Source of the DNA: Methylobacterium iners
Lineage (GTDB): Bacteria; Pseudomonadota; Alphaproteobacteria; Rhizobiales; Beijerinckiaceae
NCBI RefSeq assembly: GCF_022179305.1
Contig: NZ_BPQP01000020.1
Span: 1 to 64,000 of the forward strand
Direction: 5' to 3'
Length of the DNA: 64,000 bases
Shown here: positions 35,977 to 44,300 of the stretch, one piece after another
Layout: every line of letters begins with the position of its first letter
Position numbering within the stretch: position 1 is the first letter of the stretch
Program-made: the position numbers and the translations under genes
Notes under the pieces: generated by a model
Told to the model about the DNA's origin: nothing
The model's input: only the letters and a program-made list of their open reading frames with translations
Databases searched by the model: none

Positions 35977-35992
35977 GGACTAGATGTTGTGT
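35977..35992. promoter_or_regulatory. NrdR-box-like site, distal
   Basis: GGACTAGATGTTGTGT matches the NrdR-box consensus at 12 of 16 positions. The 16-bp gap to the proximal box gives three helical turns between centres, the usual spacing of tandem NrdR boxes. NrdR represses ribonucleotide reductase genes when dATP is high. Confidence 0.55.
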
Positions 35993-36259
35993 CGGCTCCT
36001 CAAAACCTGTGGATATCGCGGGGCCGCCGATAAGTGCTCTTTGGGCCTGCCGGATTTGGCTGCGAAAAATCTCTCCCCCACAGGTCCGCCCGCCGCGGCA
36101 GCGTCACTATTTGGTTAATGCGATTGCGCCTGTGTGATTTTCGCCGCAACCCCGGCGGCGGCCCGGCACGGGGTCCCGGCTGGACTTCGGGTGAGTGCCT
36201 CACCATAGTCCCGCCGACCCCGAGCCACGGGCCCGGAACCCCCTTCTCGAGCGAATGCG

Positions 36260-36673
36260 ATGGCTCTCAAGGACACGCTGCTGCGGATCTTCACTTGGTG
36301 GAACGGGTCGACGATGTCGCTCGCCGTCTACACGGCGCGCAGCGGCCAGTTCGTCGGGAACGACGAGCACGGCAATGCCTATTACCGGGCGCAAGGGGCG
36401 CTGATCGACCGCTCCGTCGGCTCGGAGCGGCGCTGGGTCGTCTATAACGGCTACGCCGACGCCTCGAAGGTGCCGCCGGGCTGGCGCGCCTGGCTCTGCC
36501 ACAACGCTTCGGTGCCCCCGAGCGAGGAGAGCTACAAGCCGCGCGAGTGGCAGAAGCCGCATGTCGAGAACCTGACGGGAACGGCGGGGGCCTACCGCCC
36601 CAAGGGCTCGCAGCTCAACCAGGGCGCCCGCTCCGCGGCGAGCGGGGAATACGTGCCCTGGATCCCGGACTGA
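36260..36673 (+). CDS. NDUFA12-type NADH:ubiquinone oxidoreductase 17.2 kDa subunit
   Basis: The 137-residue protein matches the NDUFA12/B17.2 family of supernumerary complex I subunits found in alphaproteobacteria and mitochondria. Signs are the N-terminal F-T-W-W-N, G-N-D-E-x-G-N-A-Y-Y-R near residue 33, R-R-W-V-V-Y-N-G, A-S-K-V-P-P-G-W-x-x-W-L, and a C-terminal Y-x-P-W. It likely sits on the matrix/cytoplasmic arm of complex I. In related genomes it lies next to the DUF2155 and aat genes, which here are about 2.7 kb downstream, beyond the hydrolase module. Confidence 0.93.
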   Translation: MALKDTLLRIFTWWNGSTMSLAVYTARSGQFVGNDEHGNAYYRAQGALIDRSVGSERRWVVYNGYADASKVPPGWRAWLCHNASVPPSEESYKPREWQKPHVENLTGTAGAYRPKGSQLNQGARSAASGEYVPWIPD

Positions 36674-37225
36674 TCAATCCGCCCTCTCCCACTCGGCGGC
36701 CGTGAAGCGCGGCGTGATGTGCTGAGGGCAGTTCCAGTCGAAGCCGGCGACCGTCACGACGACGGAGCGCTCCACCAGGCCCCGATAGCCCGGCACGGCG
36801 AGCGACCCGGCCAGCGAGGGGTCCTCCCCGGCCTCGACCACCCTGGCCTGCCCGAAGATCTTCAGCCGGCGCCGGTTCGCGTAATCCATCAGGAACAGCG
36901 AGACCCGCGCCTCGCCCGCGAGGTTGCCGACGCTGATGTATTGCCGGTTGCCGCGGAAATCCGCGAAGCCGAGCGTGGTCTCGTCGAGCACCCGCAGGAA
37001 GCCGGGCGGGCCGCCGCGATACTGGATGTAGGGCCAGCCCGTCTCCGACACGGTGCCGAGGTAGAAGCCGTCGCGCGCGGCGATGAAGGCGGCCTCCTCC
37101 GGGCCGAGGCGGTCGTGGTAGGGGTCCCCGACCTCGGTCCGGGCATAGGCGCCGAGGCTCCCCTGGCGCTCCTCGGCCGCCCGCACGCGCGGGGTCCGGG
37201 CGATGTCGAGATAGGCATGGGCCAT
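36674..37225 (-). CDS. Pyridoxamine 5'-phosphate oxidase-like flavin-binding protein
   Basis: ATG 37225 has AAGGAG 8 nt upstream. The 183-residue protein has a split-barrel FMN-binding pattern: F-I-A-A-R-D-G-F-Y-L-G-T-V-S-E-T-G-W-P-Y near residue 47, R-G-G-P-P-G-F-L-R-V-L, then G-N-R-Q-Y-I-S-V-G-N and R-x-x-L-K-I-F-G-Q-A-R. The family includes oxidases and F420- or FMN-dependent reductases with many unknown substrates. The C-terminal D-W-N-C-P-Q-H-I-T-P-R-F is typical of a COG3576-like subgroup. It is 26 bp downstream of the alpha/beta hydrolase gene and probably in its operon. Confidence 0.8.
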   Translation of the reverse strand: MAHAYLDIARTPRVRAAEERQGSLGAYARTEVGDPYHDRLGPEEAAFIAARDGFYLGTVSETGWPYIQYRGGPPGFLRVLDETTLGFADFRGNRQYISVGNLAGEARVSLFLMDYANRRRLKIFGQARVVEAGEDPSLAGSLAVPGYRGLVERSVVVTVAGFDWNCPQHITPRFTAAEWERAD

Positions 37226-37251
37226 CGGCGGATCTCCTTCGTCGCGCCCGG

Positions 37252-38223
37252 TCAGCCGGCGCGCAGCTTGCGGGCGAGGAAGTCGCGCATCAGCGCCGCG
37301 ATCTCGGCGCCGTGGGTCTCCAGGGCGAAATGCCCCGTATCCAGGAGGTGAAGCTCCGCCTCCGGGTTGTCCCGCCGGTAGGCCTGCGCGCCGGCGGCCG
37401 GGAAGATGGTGTCGTTCCGTCCCCAGACCACGAGGGTCGGCGGCCGATGCCGGCGGAAATAGGCCTGCCACGCCGGGTAGAGCGGTGCGTTGGTGCGGTA
37501 ATCGTAGAACAGGTCGAGCTGGATCTCGGCGTTGCCGGGGCGGTCCAGCCCGAGCTGATCGAGGGTCCAGGCATCGGGACTGAGCCGCGACGGGTCCGCG
37601 ACGCCGTCGGTGTATTGCCAGCGCGTCGCCGCGGGCGTCGTGAACTGGCGCAGCGCCTCCCGCTCGGCCGCGGCGCCCGTCTTCCAATAGGCCCGGATCG
37701 GATCCCAGAACGGGGATTCGAGACCCTCCGCATAGGCGTTCCCGTTCTGGACGACGAGGGCGGTCACCCGCTCCGGATGCGCCGTCGCCAGGCGAAAGCC
37801 GACCGGCGCGCCGTAATCCATCACGTACAGCGCGTAGCGGGTCAGGCCGACGATTTCGGTGAACCGCTCGATGAGCCGGGCGAAGGTGTCGAAGCTGTAG
37901 GTGAAGCGGTCCCGCCCGGGCGCGGCGCTGTAGCCGAAGCCCGGGTAATCCGGCGCCACGACCCGGTAGCGCTCGGCGAGCGCGGGGATCAGGTTGCGGA
38001 ACATGTGCGAGGAGGTCGGGTATCCGTGCAGGAGCAGGAGGGCCGGCGCGTCGGCTGGCCCCGCCTCCCGGTAGAAGATCTCCACGCCGTCCACGGTCAG
38101 GCTGCGATGGCGGGTCGCGTCGGAGGCGGGCTCGGAACCGGCGAGCGCCGCATCCGGACCAAGCCCGGCGGTCGGCAGGAGGGCTGGCGTGGCGGCCAGC
38201 GCAAGCAGGTGTCGGCGGTTCAT
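37252..38223 (-). CDS. Exported alpha/beta hydrolase (epoxide hydrolase/dehalogenase-like)
   Basis: ATG 38223 follows AGGAGAG. The 323-residue protein has a Tat-like leader (N-R-R-H-L-L-A at residues 2-8). The oxyanion-hole H-G-Y-P is at 66-69, and the nucleophile elbow Y-V-M-D-Y-G-A-P carries Asp136 instead of Ser. The acid is probably Asp271 (W-G-R-N-D) and the base His298 (T-G-H-F). An Asp nucleophile is the mark of epoxide hydrolases and haloalkane dehalogenases rather than esterases. It is divergent from a LysR gene and upstream of the flavin-binding protein; together they look like a catabolic or detoxification module. Confidence 0.8.
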   Translation of the reverse strand: MNRRHLLALAATPALLPTAGLGPDAALAGSEPASDATRHRSLTVDGVEIFYREAGPADAPALLLLHGYPTSSHMFRNLIPALAERYRVVAPDYPGFGYSAAPGRDRFTYSFDTFARLIERFTEIVGLTRYALYVMDYGAPVGFRLATAHPERVTALVVQNGNAYAEGLESPFWDPIRAYWKTGAAAEREALRQFTTPAATRWQYTDGVADPSRLSPDAWTLDQLGLDRPGNAEIQLDLFYDYRTNAPLYPAWQAYFRRHRPPTLVVWGRNDTIFPAAGAQAYRRDNPEAELHLLDTGHFALETHGAEIAALMRDFLARKLRAG

Positions 38224-38296
38224 AACGTCTCTCCTCTGGCGGCCGCGCGGAAACGGCGGCGTCATGCGAGGAAAGTGATCCATTGCTTCCAGGATG

Positions 38297-38339
38297 ATAA
38301 TAGGCCCTCTTGGGAGTTCATTGTTGCTCATGGTGCAAT
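38297..38339 (-). promoter_or_regulatory. LysR-type dyad and promoter of the hydrolase operon
   Basis: On the minus strand the imperfect dyad ATTGCACCATGAGCAACAAT (38320-38339; ATTG-N12-CAAT) is followed 17 bp later by TATTAT (38297-38302), a good -10 without a good -35. The dyad covers the -35 region, the usual place for LysR activators. The start site would be about 67 nt before the hydrolase ATG. The site also lies just before the LysR start codon, allowing autoregulation. Confidence 0.5.
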
Positions 38340-38345
38340 GATCCC

Positions 38346-39251
38346 ATGGATCGACTCGACGCCATCGCTGCCTTCGTCGCCGTTTGCGATGCCCGCGGCT
38401 TCGCGCCCGCCGCGCGTCGGCTCGGCATCTCGCCGTCCGCGGCGACGCGGCTGATCGCGGGCCTGGAGGATCGGCTGGGGACCCGCCTTCTCCAGCGCAC
38501 GACCCGTTCCCTGCATCTCACCGAGGCCGGCGAGCGCTACCTCGCCCAGGCGCGGAACATCCTGGGGGCGGTCGCGGAATCCGAGGAGATCGCGAGAGGC
38601 GCGCGAACCTCGCCGCGCGGCCGCCTGGCCGTCGCCGCTCCGGTCATCTTCGGGCGAACCCACGTCGCATCCCTGCTGGCGCGCTACATGGCGCGCCATC
38701 CGGATATGACGGCCGAGCTCCAGCTCAACGACCGCAATGTCGGACTGGTCGAGGAGGGCGTGGACGTCGCCGTCCGGATCGGTCCCCTCGACGCGTCCGG
38801 GTTGGTGGCGCGCCGCCTCGGGACGACCCGGCGCGTCGTCGTCGCGAGCCCGGACTACCTCGCGCGCCGAGGAACGCCCCAGCATCCCGGCGAGCTGCAG
38901 GGCCACGACACCATCGGTTTCGGAGCCTTCGAGAACGCGCCGGCCTGGACGTTCGCCGATCCCTCGCAGGGCGGCCGCGACGTTCGGGTCTCCATCACGC
39001 CCCGCCTCACGACGAATAGCGGCGACGCGGCGCTGGACTTCGCCCGAAGCGGGGCCGGTCTCGTCCGGCCGCTGCTCTATCAGGTCACCCGCGATGTCGC
39101 GGCGGGCGGTCTCGTCCTGGTCCTCACCGAGCACGAGCCGCCGCCCCTGCCGATCCACGCCGTCTATCCGAGCGCCCGCTGGCTGCCCGCCAAGGTCCGC
39201 GCCTTCGTCGACCTCGCCGCTGAGACCACCTCCTGGCAGTTCCTGGCGTGA
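38346..39251 (+). CDS. LysR family transcriptional regulator
   Basis: The 301-residue protein has a winged helix-turn-helix at residues 1-60 ([17 protein letters not shown], then [16 protein letters not shown]) and a PBP2-type effector domain (about 90-300). It belongs to the subgroup whose members often regulate a divergent reductase or hydrolase. The gene is 122 bp from the hydrolase start, and a dyad in that gap suits its binding. The effector is unknown. Its last bases are close to the DUF2155 gene on the same strand, which is probably independently expressed. Confidence 0.92.
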   Translation: MDRLDAIAAFVAVCDARGFAPAARRLGISPSAATRLIAGLEDRLGTRLLQRTTRSLHLTEAGERYLAQARNILGAVAESEEIARGARTSPRGRLAVAAPVIFGRTHVASLLARYMARHPDMTAELQLNDRNVGLVEEGVDVAVRIGPLDASGLVARRLGTTRRVVVASPDYLARRGTPQHPGELQGHDTIGFGAFENAPAWTFADPSQGGRDVRVSITPRLTTNSGDAALDFARSGAGLVRPLLYQVTRDVAAGGLVLVLTEHEPPPLPIHAVYPSARWLPAKVRAFVDLAAETTSWQFLA

Positions 39252-39343
39252 ATCGCCCCTTTTTCAACATCGTTGCGGTGTCTAGGGCTTCGGGAGCGGC
39301 CGTCGTCGAAGCCGCGCTTCGTCCCACGCCCGAGCCCGACCGC

Positions 39344-40003
39344 ATGCGCCTCGCCGTCCGCCTTCAACCGGCCCTGTCGCTCGCTCTCGCGGCAGCCCTC
39401 GCCTTGGTCGCGGCAGGCTCCGCTCAGGCCGACAAGATCAAGAACCCGACCGCGGTGTTCTCCGGCCTCGACAAGATCACCGGGCGCATCGTCTCCTTCG
39501 AGGTCGCCGTCGACGAGACCGTGCAGTTCGGCGCCCTGCAGCTGACGCCGCGGGTCTGCTACAGCCGCCCGCCGACCGAGAGCCCAAAGACGACGGCCTT
39601 CCTTGAGGTCGACGAGGTCACCCTCGACAACAAGTACCGGCGCATCTTCACGGGCTGGCAATTCGCGGCGAGCCCGGGCCTGCACGCCATCGAGCACTCG
39701 ATCTACGACGTCTGGCTCGTCGATTGTAAGGGCGGCAGCGACATCATCGCCGAGGCCAAGGAGCAGGAGGACGTGCCGGTCATGGCCTCCCGCCCCGAGA
39801 AGAAGCAGCGCGGCAACCGCGGACAGGACGCGCAGCGCACCGCCCAGCAGGTCAACCCGGCCGGCCAGCTCGACGTGGAGGCGCCCCGCGGCGTCCCGGT
39901 GCAGCCGAAGCAGAAGCCCTCGCGAAAGTTCTTCCCGACGAACGAGGGCCCGGCCCCGGCGCCCCAGCAGCCGCAATCGATCTTCGACCAGATCTTCCGA
40001 TAG
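39344..40003 (+). CDS. DUF2155 domain-containing exported protein
   Basis: ATG 39344 gives a 219-residue protein with a signal peptide (hydrophobic L-S-L-A-L-A-A-A-L-A-L-V, cleavage after A-Q-A). An upstream GTG at 39248 is possible but lacks a reason. The DUF2155 core (about residues 33-130) includes N-P-x-A-V-F-S-G-L-D-K-I-T-G-R and R-I-F-T-G-W-x-F-A-x-S-P-G-L-x-x-x-E-H-x-x-Y-D-V-W. The C-terminal third is Gln/Pro/Lys-rich. Function unknown. The LysE gene follows after 8 bp, and aat, its usual neighbour in related genomes, is just beyond on the other strand. Confidence 0.88.
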   Translation: MRLAVRLQPALSLALAAALALVAAGSAQADKIKNPTAVFSGLDKITGRIVSFEVAVDETVQFGALQLTPRVCYSRPPTESPKTTAFLEVDEVTLDNKYRRIFTGWQFAASPGLHAIEHSIYDVWLVDCKGGSDIIAEAKEQEDVPVMASRPEKKQRGNRGQDAQRTAQQVNPAGQLDVEAPRGVPVQPKQKPSRKFFPTNEGPAPAPQQPQSIFDQIFR

Positions 40004-40011
40004 GAATCCCG

Positions 40012-40644
40012 ATGCCCGAATCCGGCACCCTCCTCGCCTTCGCCGCCCTGGCGCTCGGGATGGTGCTGACCCCCGGGCCCAACATGATCTACCTGATCTC
40101 GCGCTCGCTCTGTCAGGGCCGAATGGCGGGGCTCATCTCGCTCGGCGGCGTGGCGCTCGGCTTCGTGTTCTACATGCTCTGCGCGGCCTTCGGCATCACC
40201 GCCCTCGTGCTCGCGGTGCCCTACGCCTACGACGCGCTGCGGCTGACGGGGGCGCTCTATCTCGGCTGGCTCGCCTGGTCCTACCTGCGGCCGGGCCGGC
40301 GCTCGCCCTTCGAGGTCCGGAGCCTGCCGGCCGACAGCCCGGCGCGGCTCTTCGCGATGGGCTTCGTCACCAACCTGCTCAACCCGAAGATCGCGATGCT
40401 CTACCTCGCCCTGCTGCCGCATTTCGTGCAGCCGGAGGCGGGCAACGTGCTCGGGCACACGCTGGCGCTCGGCAGCGTGCAGATCGCGGTGAGCGTCGCC
40501 GTCAATGCGACCATCGCGATCGCGGCGGGCTCGATTGCCGGCTTCCTCGGCCGGCATCCCGCCTGGACCAGGGCGCAGCGCTGGATCATGGGCGGCGTGC
40601 TGGGCGCGCTCGCCCTGCGCATGGCCCTCGACCGGGGACGCTGA
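40012..40644 (+). CDS. LysE family amino-acid exporter
   Basis: The 210-residue protein has six hydrophobic segments and the LysE/RhtB signature M-V-L-T-P-G-P-N-M-I-Y-L-I-S-R-S (about residues 14-29) with G-x-x-T-N-x-L-N-P-K in the middle. Family members export amino acids or related metabolites; the substrate here is unknown. It lies 8 bp after the DUF2155 gene and is convergent with aat, with a 6-bp gap. Confidence 0.9.
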   Translation: MPESGTLLAFAALALGMVLTPGPNMIYLISRSLCQGRMAGLISLGGVALGFVFYMLCAAFGITALVLAVPYAYDALRLTGALYLGWLAWSYLRPGRRSPFEVRSLPADSPARLFAMGFVTNLLNPKIAMLYLALLPHFVQPEAGNVLGHTLALGSVQIAVSVAVNATIAIAAGSIAGFLGRHPAWTRAQRWIMGGVLGALALRMALDRGR

Positions 40645-40650
40645 CGCCGA

Positions 40651-41334
40651 TCAGACCGATCGCGCCACGCCAAGGGCGGCGAGCGCGTCGGCGCCGCCCA
40701 CCGACCCGTCGCCGGGCCAGACGTTCCAATCGGCCCCCACCGACAGCGCCTCGGCGAGGCGCCGCTTGTAGGCATGGCGCGGCACCTCCTCGGCGCCGAA
40801 CTGGGTGAGATGGTCGGTGACGAACTGCGTGTCGGCGAGCCGGTACCCGCCCGCTCGCAGCCGCGCGACGAGGTGGACGAGGGCCACCTTCGAGGCGTCC
40901 CGCACGGTGTGGAACATGCTCTCCCCGAAGAAGGCCGCGCCGAGCGAGACGCCGTAGAGCCCGCCGACGAGGCGGCGCGGCTCGCCCGCATAGACCTCGA
41001 CGGTGTGGGCGTAGCCCTGGTCGAACAGGGCGCCGTAGAGCTCACGGATGCGGCCGTTGATCCAGGTGCGCTCGGCGTCGCGGCGCGGGGCGGCGCAGCC
41101 CGCGATCACGCCGTCGAAGTCGCGGTCGGTGCGCACCTCGAAGACGTCGCTGCGCACGGTGCGCGCCAGGCGCTTGGAGACGTGGAACCCGTCGAGGGGA
41201 AGGAGGCCGCGGGCGCGCGGCTCGACCCAGTAGATGGTCGGGTCGTCCGCGTCCTCCGCCATCGGGAAGATGCCAGCGGCGTAGGCCTTGAGAAGGATCT
41301 CGGGCGTGATCTCGACGCGGTCGCTGTCGTGCAT
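40651..41334 (-). CDS. aat: Leucyl/phenylalanyl-tRNA--protein transferase
   Basis: ATG 41334 starts a 227-residue protein with the Aat motifs: [11 protein letters not shown] near residue 18, I-Y-W-V-E-P-R-x-R-G, T-W-I-N, E-V-Y[26 protein letters not shown], and a late D-T-Q-F. It adds Leu or Phe to proteins with N-terminal Arg or Lys, marking them for ClpS/ClpAP degradation. A terminator (41415-41441) separates it from the small secreted protein gene upstream. Confidence 0.95.
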   Translation of the reverse strand: MHDSDRVEITPEILLKAYAAGIFPMAEDADDPTIYWVEPRARGLLPLDGFHVSKRLARTVRSDVFEVRTDRDFDGVIAGCAAPRRDAERTWINGRIRELYGALFDQGYAHTVEVYAGEPRRLVGGLYGVSLGAAFFGESMFHTVRDASKVALVHLVARLRAGGYRLADTQFVTDHLTQFGAEEVPRHAYKRRLAEALSVGADWNVWPGDGSVGGADALAALGVARSV

Positions 41335-41414
41335 GGGGCGAGTGTGGCGCGATCCTCGACCGAGTGCCAGGGACGGCCGTACCCTCGTGCGGCCCTGCCG
41401 CCTCGAAGACGACG

Positions 41415-41441
41415 AAGGCCGACCCGCTCCGGGTCGGCCTT
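41415..41441 (-). terminator. Hairpin terminator downstream of the small secreted protein gene
   Basis: A perfect 11-bp stem AAGGCCGACCC / GGGTCGGCCTT surrounds a 5-nt loop (41426-41430). It lies 26 bp past the stop of the 41468-41767 gene and before aat on the same strand. Confidence 0.65.
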
Positions 41442-41467
41442 GATGGATGTGCCGGGGTCGTCGGCCG

Positions 41468-41767
41468 TCAGCGGGCCGGGCCGCCCGAGGTGTTGCCGGT
41501 GTTGCCGGCCGGCTTGTTGTTCTGATCGGCGTTGCCGCCCTTGGCGGATTCGACCGAGCCGGTGCTGCCGCCGACCGGCGCCGCGGTGACGCCGGGGGCC
41601 GGCGCCATGTCGCGGCTCGAGGGGTTATCGATGGGCCCGCGTGTGGTCTCGCCGGCCTGGGGCACGCCCCGCTCGGGCTGACCGACATTGCCCGAGGGCG
41701 ATTGCGCGAGGGCGGGCGCGGCGAGCAGGGCGCCAGCGAGCAGGATGGCGGTCGTGCGGATCATCAT
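41468..41767 (-). CDS. Small secreted Gly/Pro/Asn-rich protein, unknown function
   Basis: The gene opens with two consecutive ATG codons (41767 and 41764) preceded by AAGGAA. The 99-residue product has a clear signal peptide ([16 protein letters not shown]). The rest is low complexity: Gly, Pro, Ser, Asn and Asp with no hydrophobic core, so it is likely disordered in the periplasm or outside. It lies between accC and aat, which are often close neighbours, and has its own terminator. No family was recognised. Confidence 0.6.
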   Translation of the reverse strand: MMIRTTAILLAGALLAAPALAQSPSGNVGQPERGVPQAGETTRGPIDNPSSRDMAPAPGVTAAPVGGSTGSVESAKGGNADQNNKPAGNTGNTSGGPAR

Positions 41768-41897
41768 TCGTTCCTTCGGGCTGTCCATGCCGGAACGGCG
41801 GCTCGACCGGATCTCGGTCGAGCTCGGCCGCCGCGGCTGCATGCACCACAGAACGAACGAAGCTTCGCGGCGTTCCAGGCCCGCGCGGAGGAAAAGC

Positions 41898-43253
41898 CTA
41901 GCCGGCGGTCAACCCGCCATCGGCGAGAAAAGTTTCCAGCCAGTGGATGTCGTAATCCCCCGCCAGCACCGCTTCGTTGCGCACCAGCGTCCGGAACAGC
42001 GGCAGCGTCGTGTCGATGCCGTCGACCACGAACTCGTCGAGCGCCCGGCGAAGGCGCATCAGGCACTCGTCCCGGGTGCGGCCGTGGACGATGAGCTTGC
42101 CGATCAGCGAATCGTAGTGCGGCGGGATGCGGTAGCCCTGGAAGGCGGCCGAATCGACGCGCACGCCGGGGCCGCCCGGCGGGTGGAACGAGGTGATCAG
42201 GCCCGGCGAGGGCCGGAAGGTCGCCGGGTGTTCGGCATTGATCCGGCACTCGATGGCGTGGCCGTTGACCGCGATGTCCTCCTGCCGGACCGAGAGCGGC
42301 GCGCCGGCCGCCACGCGGATCTGCTCGATCACGAGATCGACACCCGTGATCATCTCGGTCACTGGATGCTCGACCTGGATGCGGGTGTTCATCTCGATGA
42401 AGTAGAAGCGGCCGTCCTCGTAGAGGAACTCGACCGTGCCGGCGCCGAGGTAGTTCAGCTCCTGCATCGCCCGCGCGCAGATCCCGCCGATCTCGGCGCG
42501 CATGGCGGCGTCGAGGGCGGGCGAGCCGCCCTCCTCCCAGACCTTCTGGTGACGGCGCTGCAGGGAGCAGTCGCGCTCGGCGAGGTGCACCGCCCCGCCC
42601 TTCCCGTCGCCGAGCACCTGCACCTCGATGTGGCGCGGCTTCGTCAGGTATTTTTCCAGATAGACCGCGTCGTCGCCGAAGGCCGCCTTGGCCTCGGTCC
42701 GCGCCATGCCGAGCGCCTGCTCCAGCTCGGCCTCCGAGCGGGCCACCTTCATGCCGCGCCCGCCGCCGCCGGAGGCAGCCTTGACGAGCACGGGATAGCC
42801 GATCTCGGCCGCGACGCGCTTGGCCTCGTCCGCCTCCTCGATGCCGCCCTCCGAGCCCGGCACGCAGGGGATGCCGAGGCGCTTGGCGGTGCGCTTGGCC
42901 TCGATCTTGTCGCCCATGATGCGGATGTGCTCGGCCTTGGGACCGATGAAGCCGATCTCGTGATGGGCGAGCACCTCGGCGAAGCCGGCATTCTCCGACA
43001 GGAAGCCGTAGCCCGGATGGACCGCATCGGCGCCGGTGATCTCGCAGGCGGCGATGAGCGAGGGGATGTTGAGGTAGCTGTCGCGCGCCGTCGGCGGCCC
43101 GATGCAGACGCTCTCGTCGGCGAGCCGCACGTGCATGGCGTCGGCATCCGCCGTCGAATGGACGGCGACCGTCGCCACGCCGAGGTCCTTCGCGGCCCGC
43201 AGCACGCGCAGCGCGATCTCGCCCCGGTTCGCGATCAGGATTTTCTGAAACAT
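41898..43253 (-). CDS. accC: Acetyl-CoA carboxylase biotin carboxylase subunit
   Basis: The 451-residue protein starts [14 protein letters not shown]-x-R and has the ATP-grasp domain with the glycine-rich loop [23 protein letters not shown], and [14 protein letters not shown]. It carboxylates biotin on AccB, the first half-reaction of malonyl-CoA synthesis. It follows accB by 10 bp in the aroQ-accB-accC operon. Confidence 0.97.
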   Translation of the reverse strand: MFQKILIANRGEIALRVLRAAKDLGVATVAVHSTADADAMHVRLADESVCIGPPTARDSYLNIPSLIAACEITGADAVHPGYGFLSENAGFAEVLAHHEIGFIGPKAEHIRIMGDKIEAKRTAKRLGIPCVPGSEGGIEEADEAKRVAAEIGYPVLVKAASGGGGRGMKVARSEAELEQALGMARTEAKAAFGDDAVYLEKYLTKPRHIEVQVLGDGKGGAVHLAERDCSLQRRHQKVWEEGGSPALDAAMRAEIGGICARAMQELNYLGAGTVEFLYEDGRFYFIEMNTRIQVEHPVTEMITGVDLVIEQIRVAAGAPLSVRQEDIAVNGHAIECRINAEHPATFRPSPGLITSFHPPGGPGVRVDSAAFQGYRIPPHYDSLIGKLIVHGRTRDECLMRLRRALDEFVVDGIDTTLPLFRTLVRNEAVLAGDYDIHWLETFLADGGLTAG

Positions 43254-43263
43254 GGAGTCCGGA

Positions 43264-43746
43264 TCACTCGATGACGAGGAGGGGCTCGCCGAACTCGACC
43301 GGCTGGCCGTCCTCGACGAAGATCGCGGTCACGGTGCCGGAACGGGGGGCGACGATCTCGTTGAAGGTCTTCATCGCCTCAATGAGGAGCAGTTTCTCGC
43401 CGCTCGCGACCTTGGCGCCGACCTCGACGAAGGTCTTGGCCTCGGGCGAGGGACGGCGATAGGCGGTGCCGACCATCGGCGAGGGCACGGCGCCGGGATG
43501 CCCCGCGCCGGCCTTGGCCTTTTCGGTGCCGGGACCCGGGGCCAGGGCCGCGACGGGCACCGGGACCGGGCTCGGCGCGAGCACCGGTGCCGGCGCCGCG
43601 ACCTGAAGCTGGACGGGCTCGATCCGACGCACGACGCGGATGCGCAAATCGCCCTTCTCCACCTCGATCTCGGTGAGGTCGGTCTCGGTGACGAGCTGGG
43701 CGAGCGAGCGCACGAGCTCGGGATCGAAGGGTTCTGGCTTGGCCAT
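43264..43746 (-). CDS. accB: Acetyl-CoA carboxylase biotin carboxyl carrier protein
   Basis: ATG 43746 begins a 160-residue protein. The N-terminal segment (residues 1-42) contacts the other subunits, a Pro/Val/Ala-rich linker spans about 43-85, and the C-terminal biotinyl domain has S-P-M-V-G-T and E-A-M-K-T-F-N with biotinylated Lys126. It carries CO2 between AccC and the carboxyltransferase. The gene lies 4 bp after aroQ and 10 bp before accC. Confidence 0.96.
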   Translation of the reverse strand: MAKPEPFDPELVRSLAQLVTETDLTEIEVEKGDLRIRVVRRIEPVQLQVAAPAPVLAPSPVPVPVAALAPGPGTEKAKAGAGHPGAVPSPMVGTAYRRPSPEAKTFVEVGAKVASGEKLLLIEAMKTFNEIVAPRSGTVTAIFVEDGQPVEFGEPLLVIE

Positions 43747-43750
43747 CGGA

Positions 43751-44236
43751 TCAGTCTTGAGAGGCGGGAAGGAGGGTGCCGAGATCGGGCGGCGGAAGAC
43801 GGCCGCGAAGCCGTTGCGCCAGCGCATCGAGGCCGAGAACGTAGGAATACGGCCCGAACCCGCAGATCACCCCGGCGCAGACGGGGGCGATCAGGGAGAC
43901 GTGCCGGAAGGCTTCGCGGGCATGGACGTTGGAGAGGTGGACCTCCACCGCGACGGCGCCGCTGCCCACGATGGCGTCGCGAAGGGCGACGGAGGTGTGA
44001 GTGTAGGCCGCCGCGTTGATCAGGATGCCGGCGCCGGACGCGCCCGCCGCCTGGACCAGCTCCACGAGTTCGCCCTCGTGATTGGTCTGGCGGAAGGTGA
44101 GGCCGACGCTCAGCAGCTCGGCACGCGCATGAAGGTCGCGCTCGATGTCGGCGAGCGTCGCCGAACCATAGATGCCCGGCTCCCGGGTTCCGAGCAGGTT
44201 GAGGTTCGGCCCATTGAGGGCGTGGATCGGGATCAT
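43751..44236 (-). CDS. aroQ: Type II 3-dehydroquinate dehydratase
   Basis: The 161-residue protein has the type II motifs: [10 protein letters not shown]-x-R-E-P-x-I-Y-G with catalytic Tyr23, [25 protein letters not shown], and [11 protein letters not shown] with the catalytic His. It makes 3-dehydroshikimate in the shikimate pathway. The 4-bp spacing to accB and 64-bp gap from dsbA suggest a dsbA-aroQ-accB-accC transcript, a conserved arrangement in this order. Confidence 0.97.
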   Translation of the reverse strand: MIPIHALNGPNLNLLGTREPGIYGSATLADIERDLHARAELLSVGLTFRQTNHEGELVELVQAAGASGAGILINAAAYTHTSVALRDAIVGSGAVAVEVHLSNVHAREAFRHVSLIAPVCAGVICGFGPYSYVLGLDALAQRLRGRLPPPDLGTLLPASQD

Positions 44237-44300
44237 GGGCCGAATTTCGCGAGGTCCGCGGCGTCGCGGCGGAACGTGAGGACGAGCGACACCGAGGATT

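Larger units (their letters stand above)
35749..36259. other. Non-coding divergent region between nrdJ and the NDUFA12 gene
   Basis: This 511-bp gap holds the nrdJ leader (about 165 nt), the nrdJ promoter and two NrdR-box-like sites. Beyond about 36020 an AT-richer stretch (for example ATTTGGTTAAT at about 36109-36119) probably contains the promoter of the complex I gene. No protein-coding gene was supported here. Confidence 0.6.

Noticed and set aside
35749-35992. Cobalamin riboswitch in the nrdJ leader
   Set aside because: The leader lacks a recognisable B12-box (GCCACTG-like) sequence, and NrdR-type sites explain regulation better.
36008-36016. DnaA-box-like TGTGGATAT near the NrdR sites
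   Set aside because: A single 9-mer with one mismatch is weak evidence, and no second box was seen nearby.
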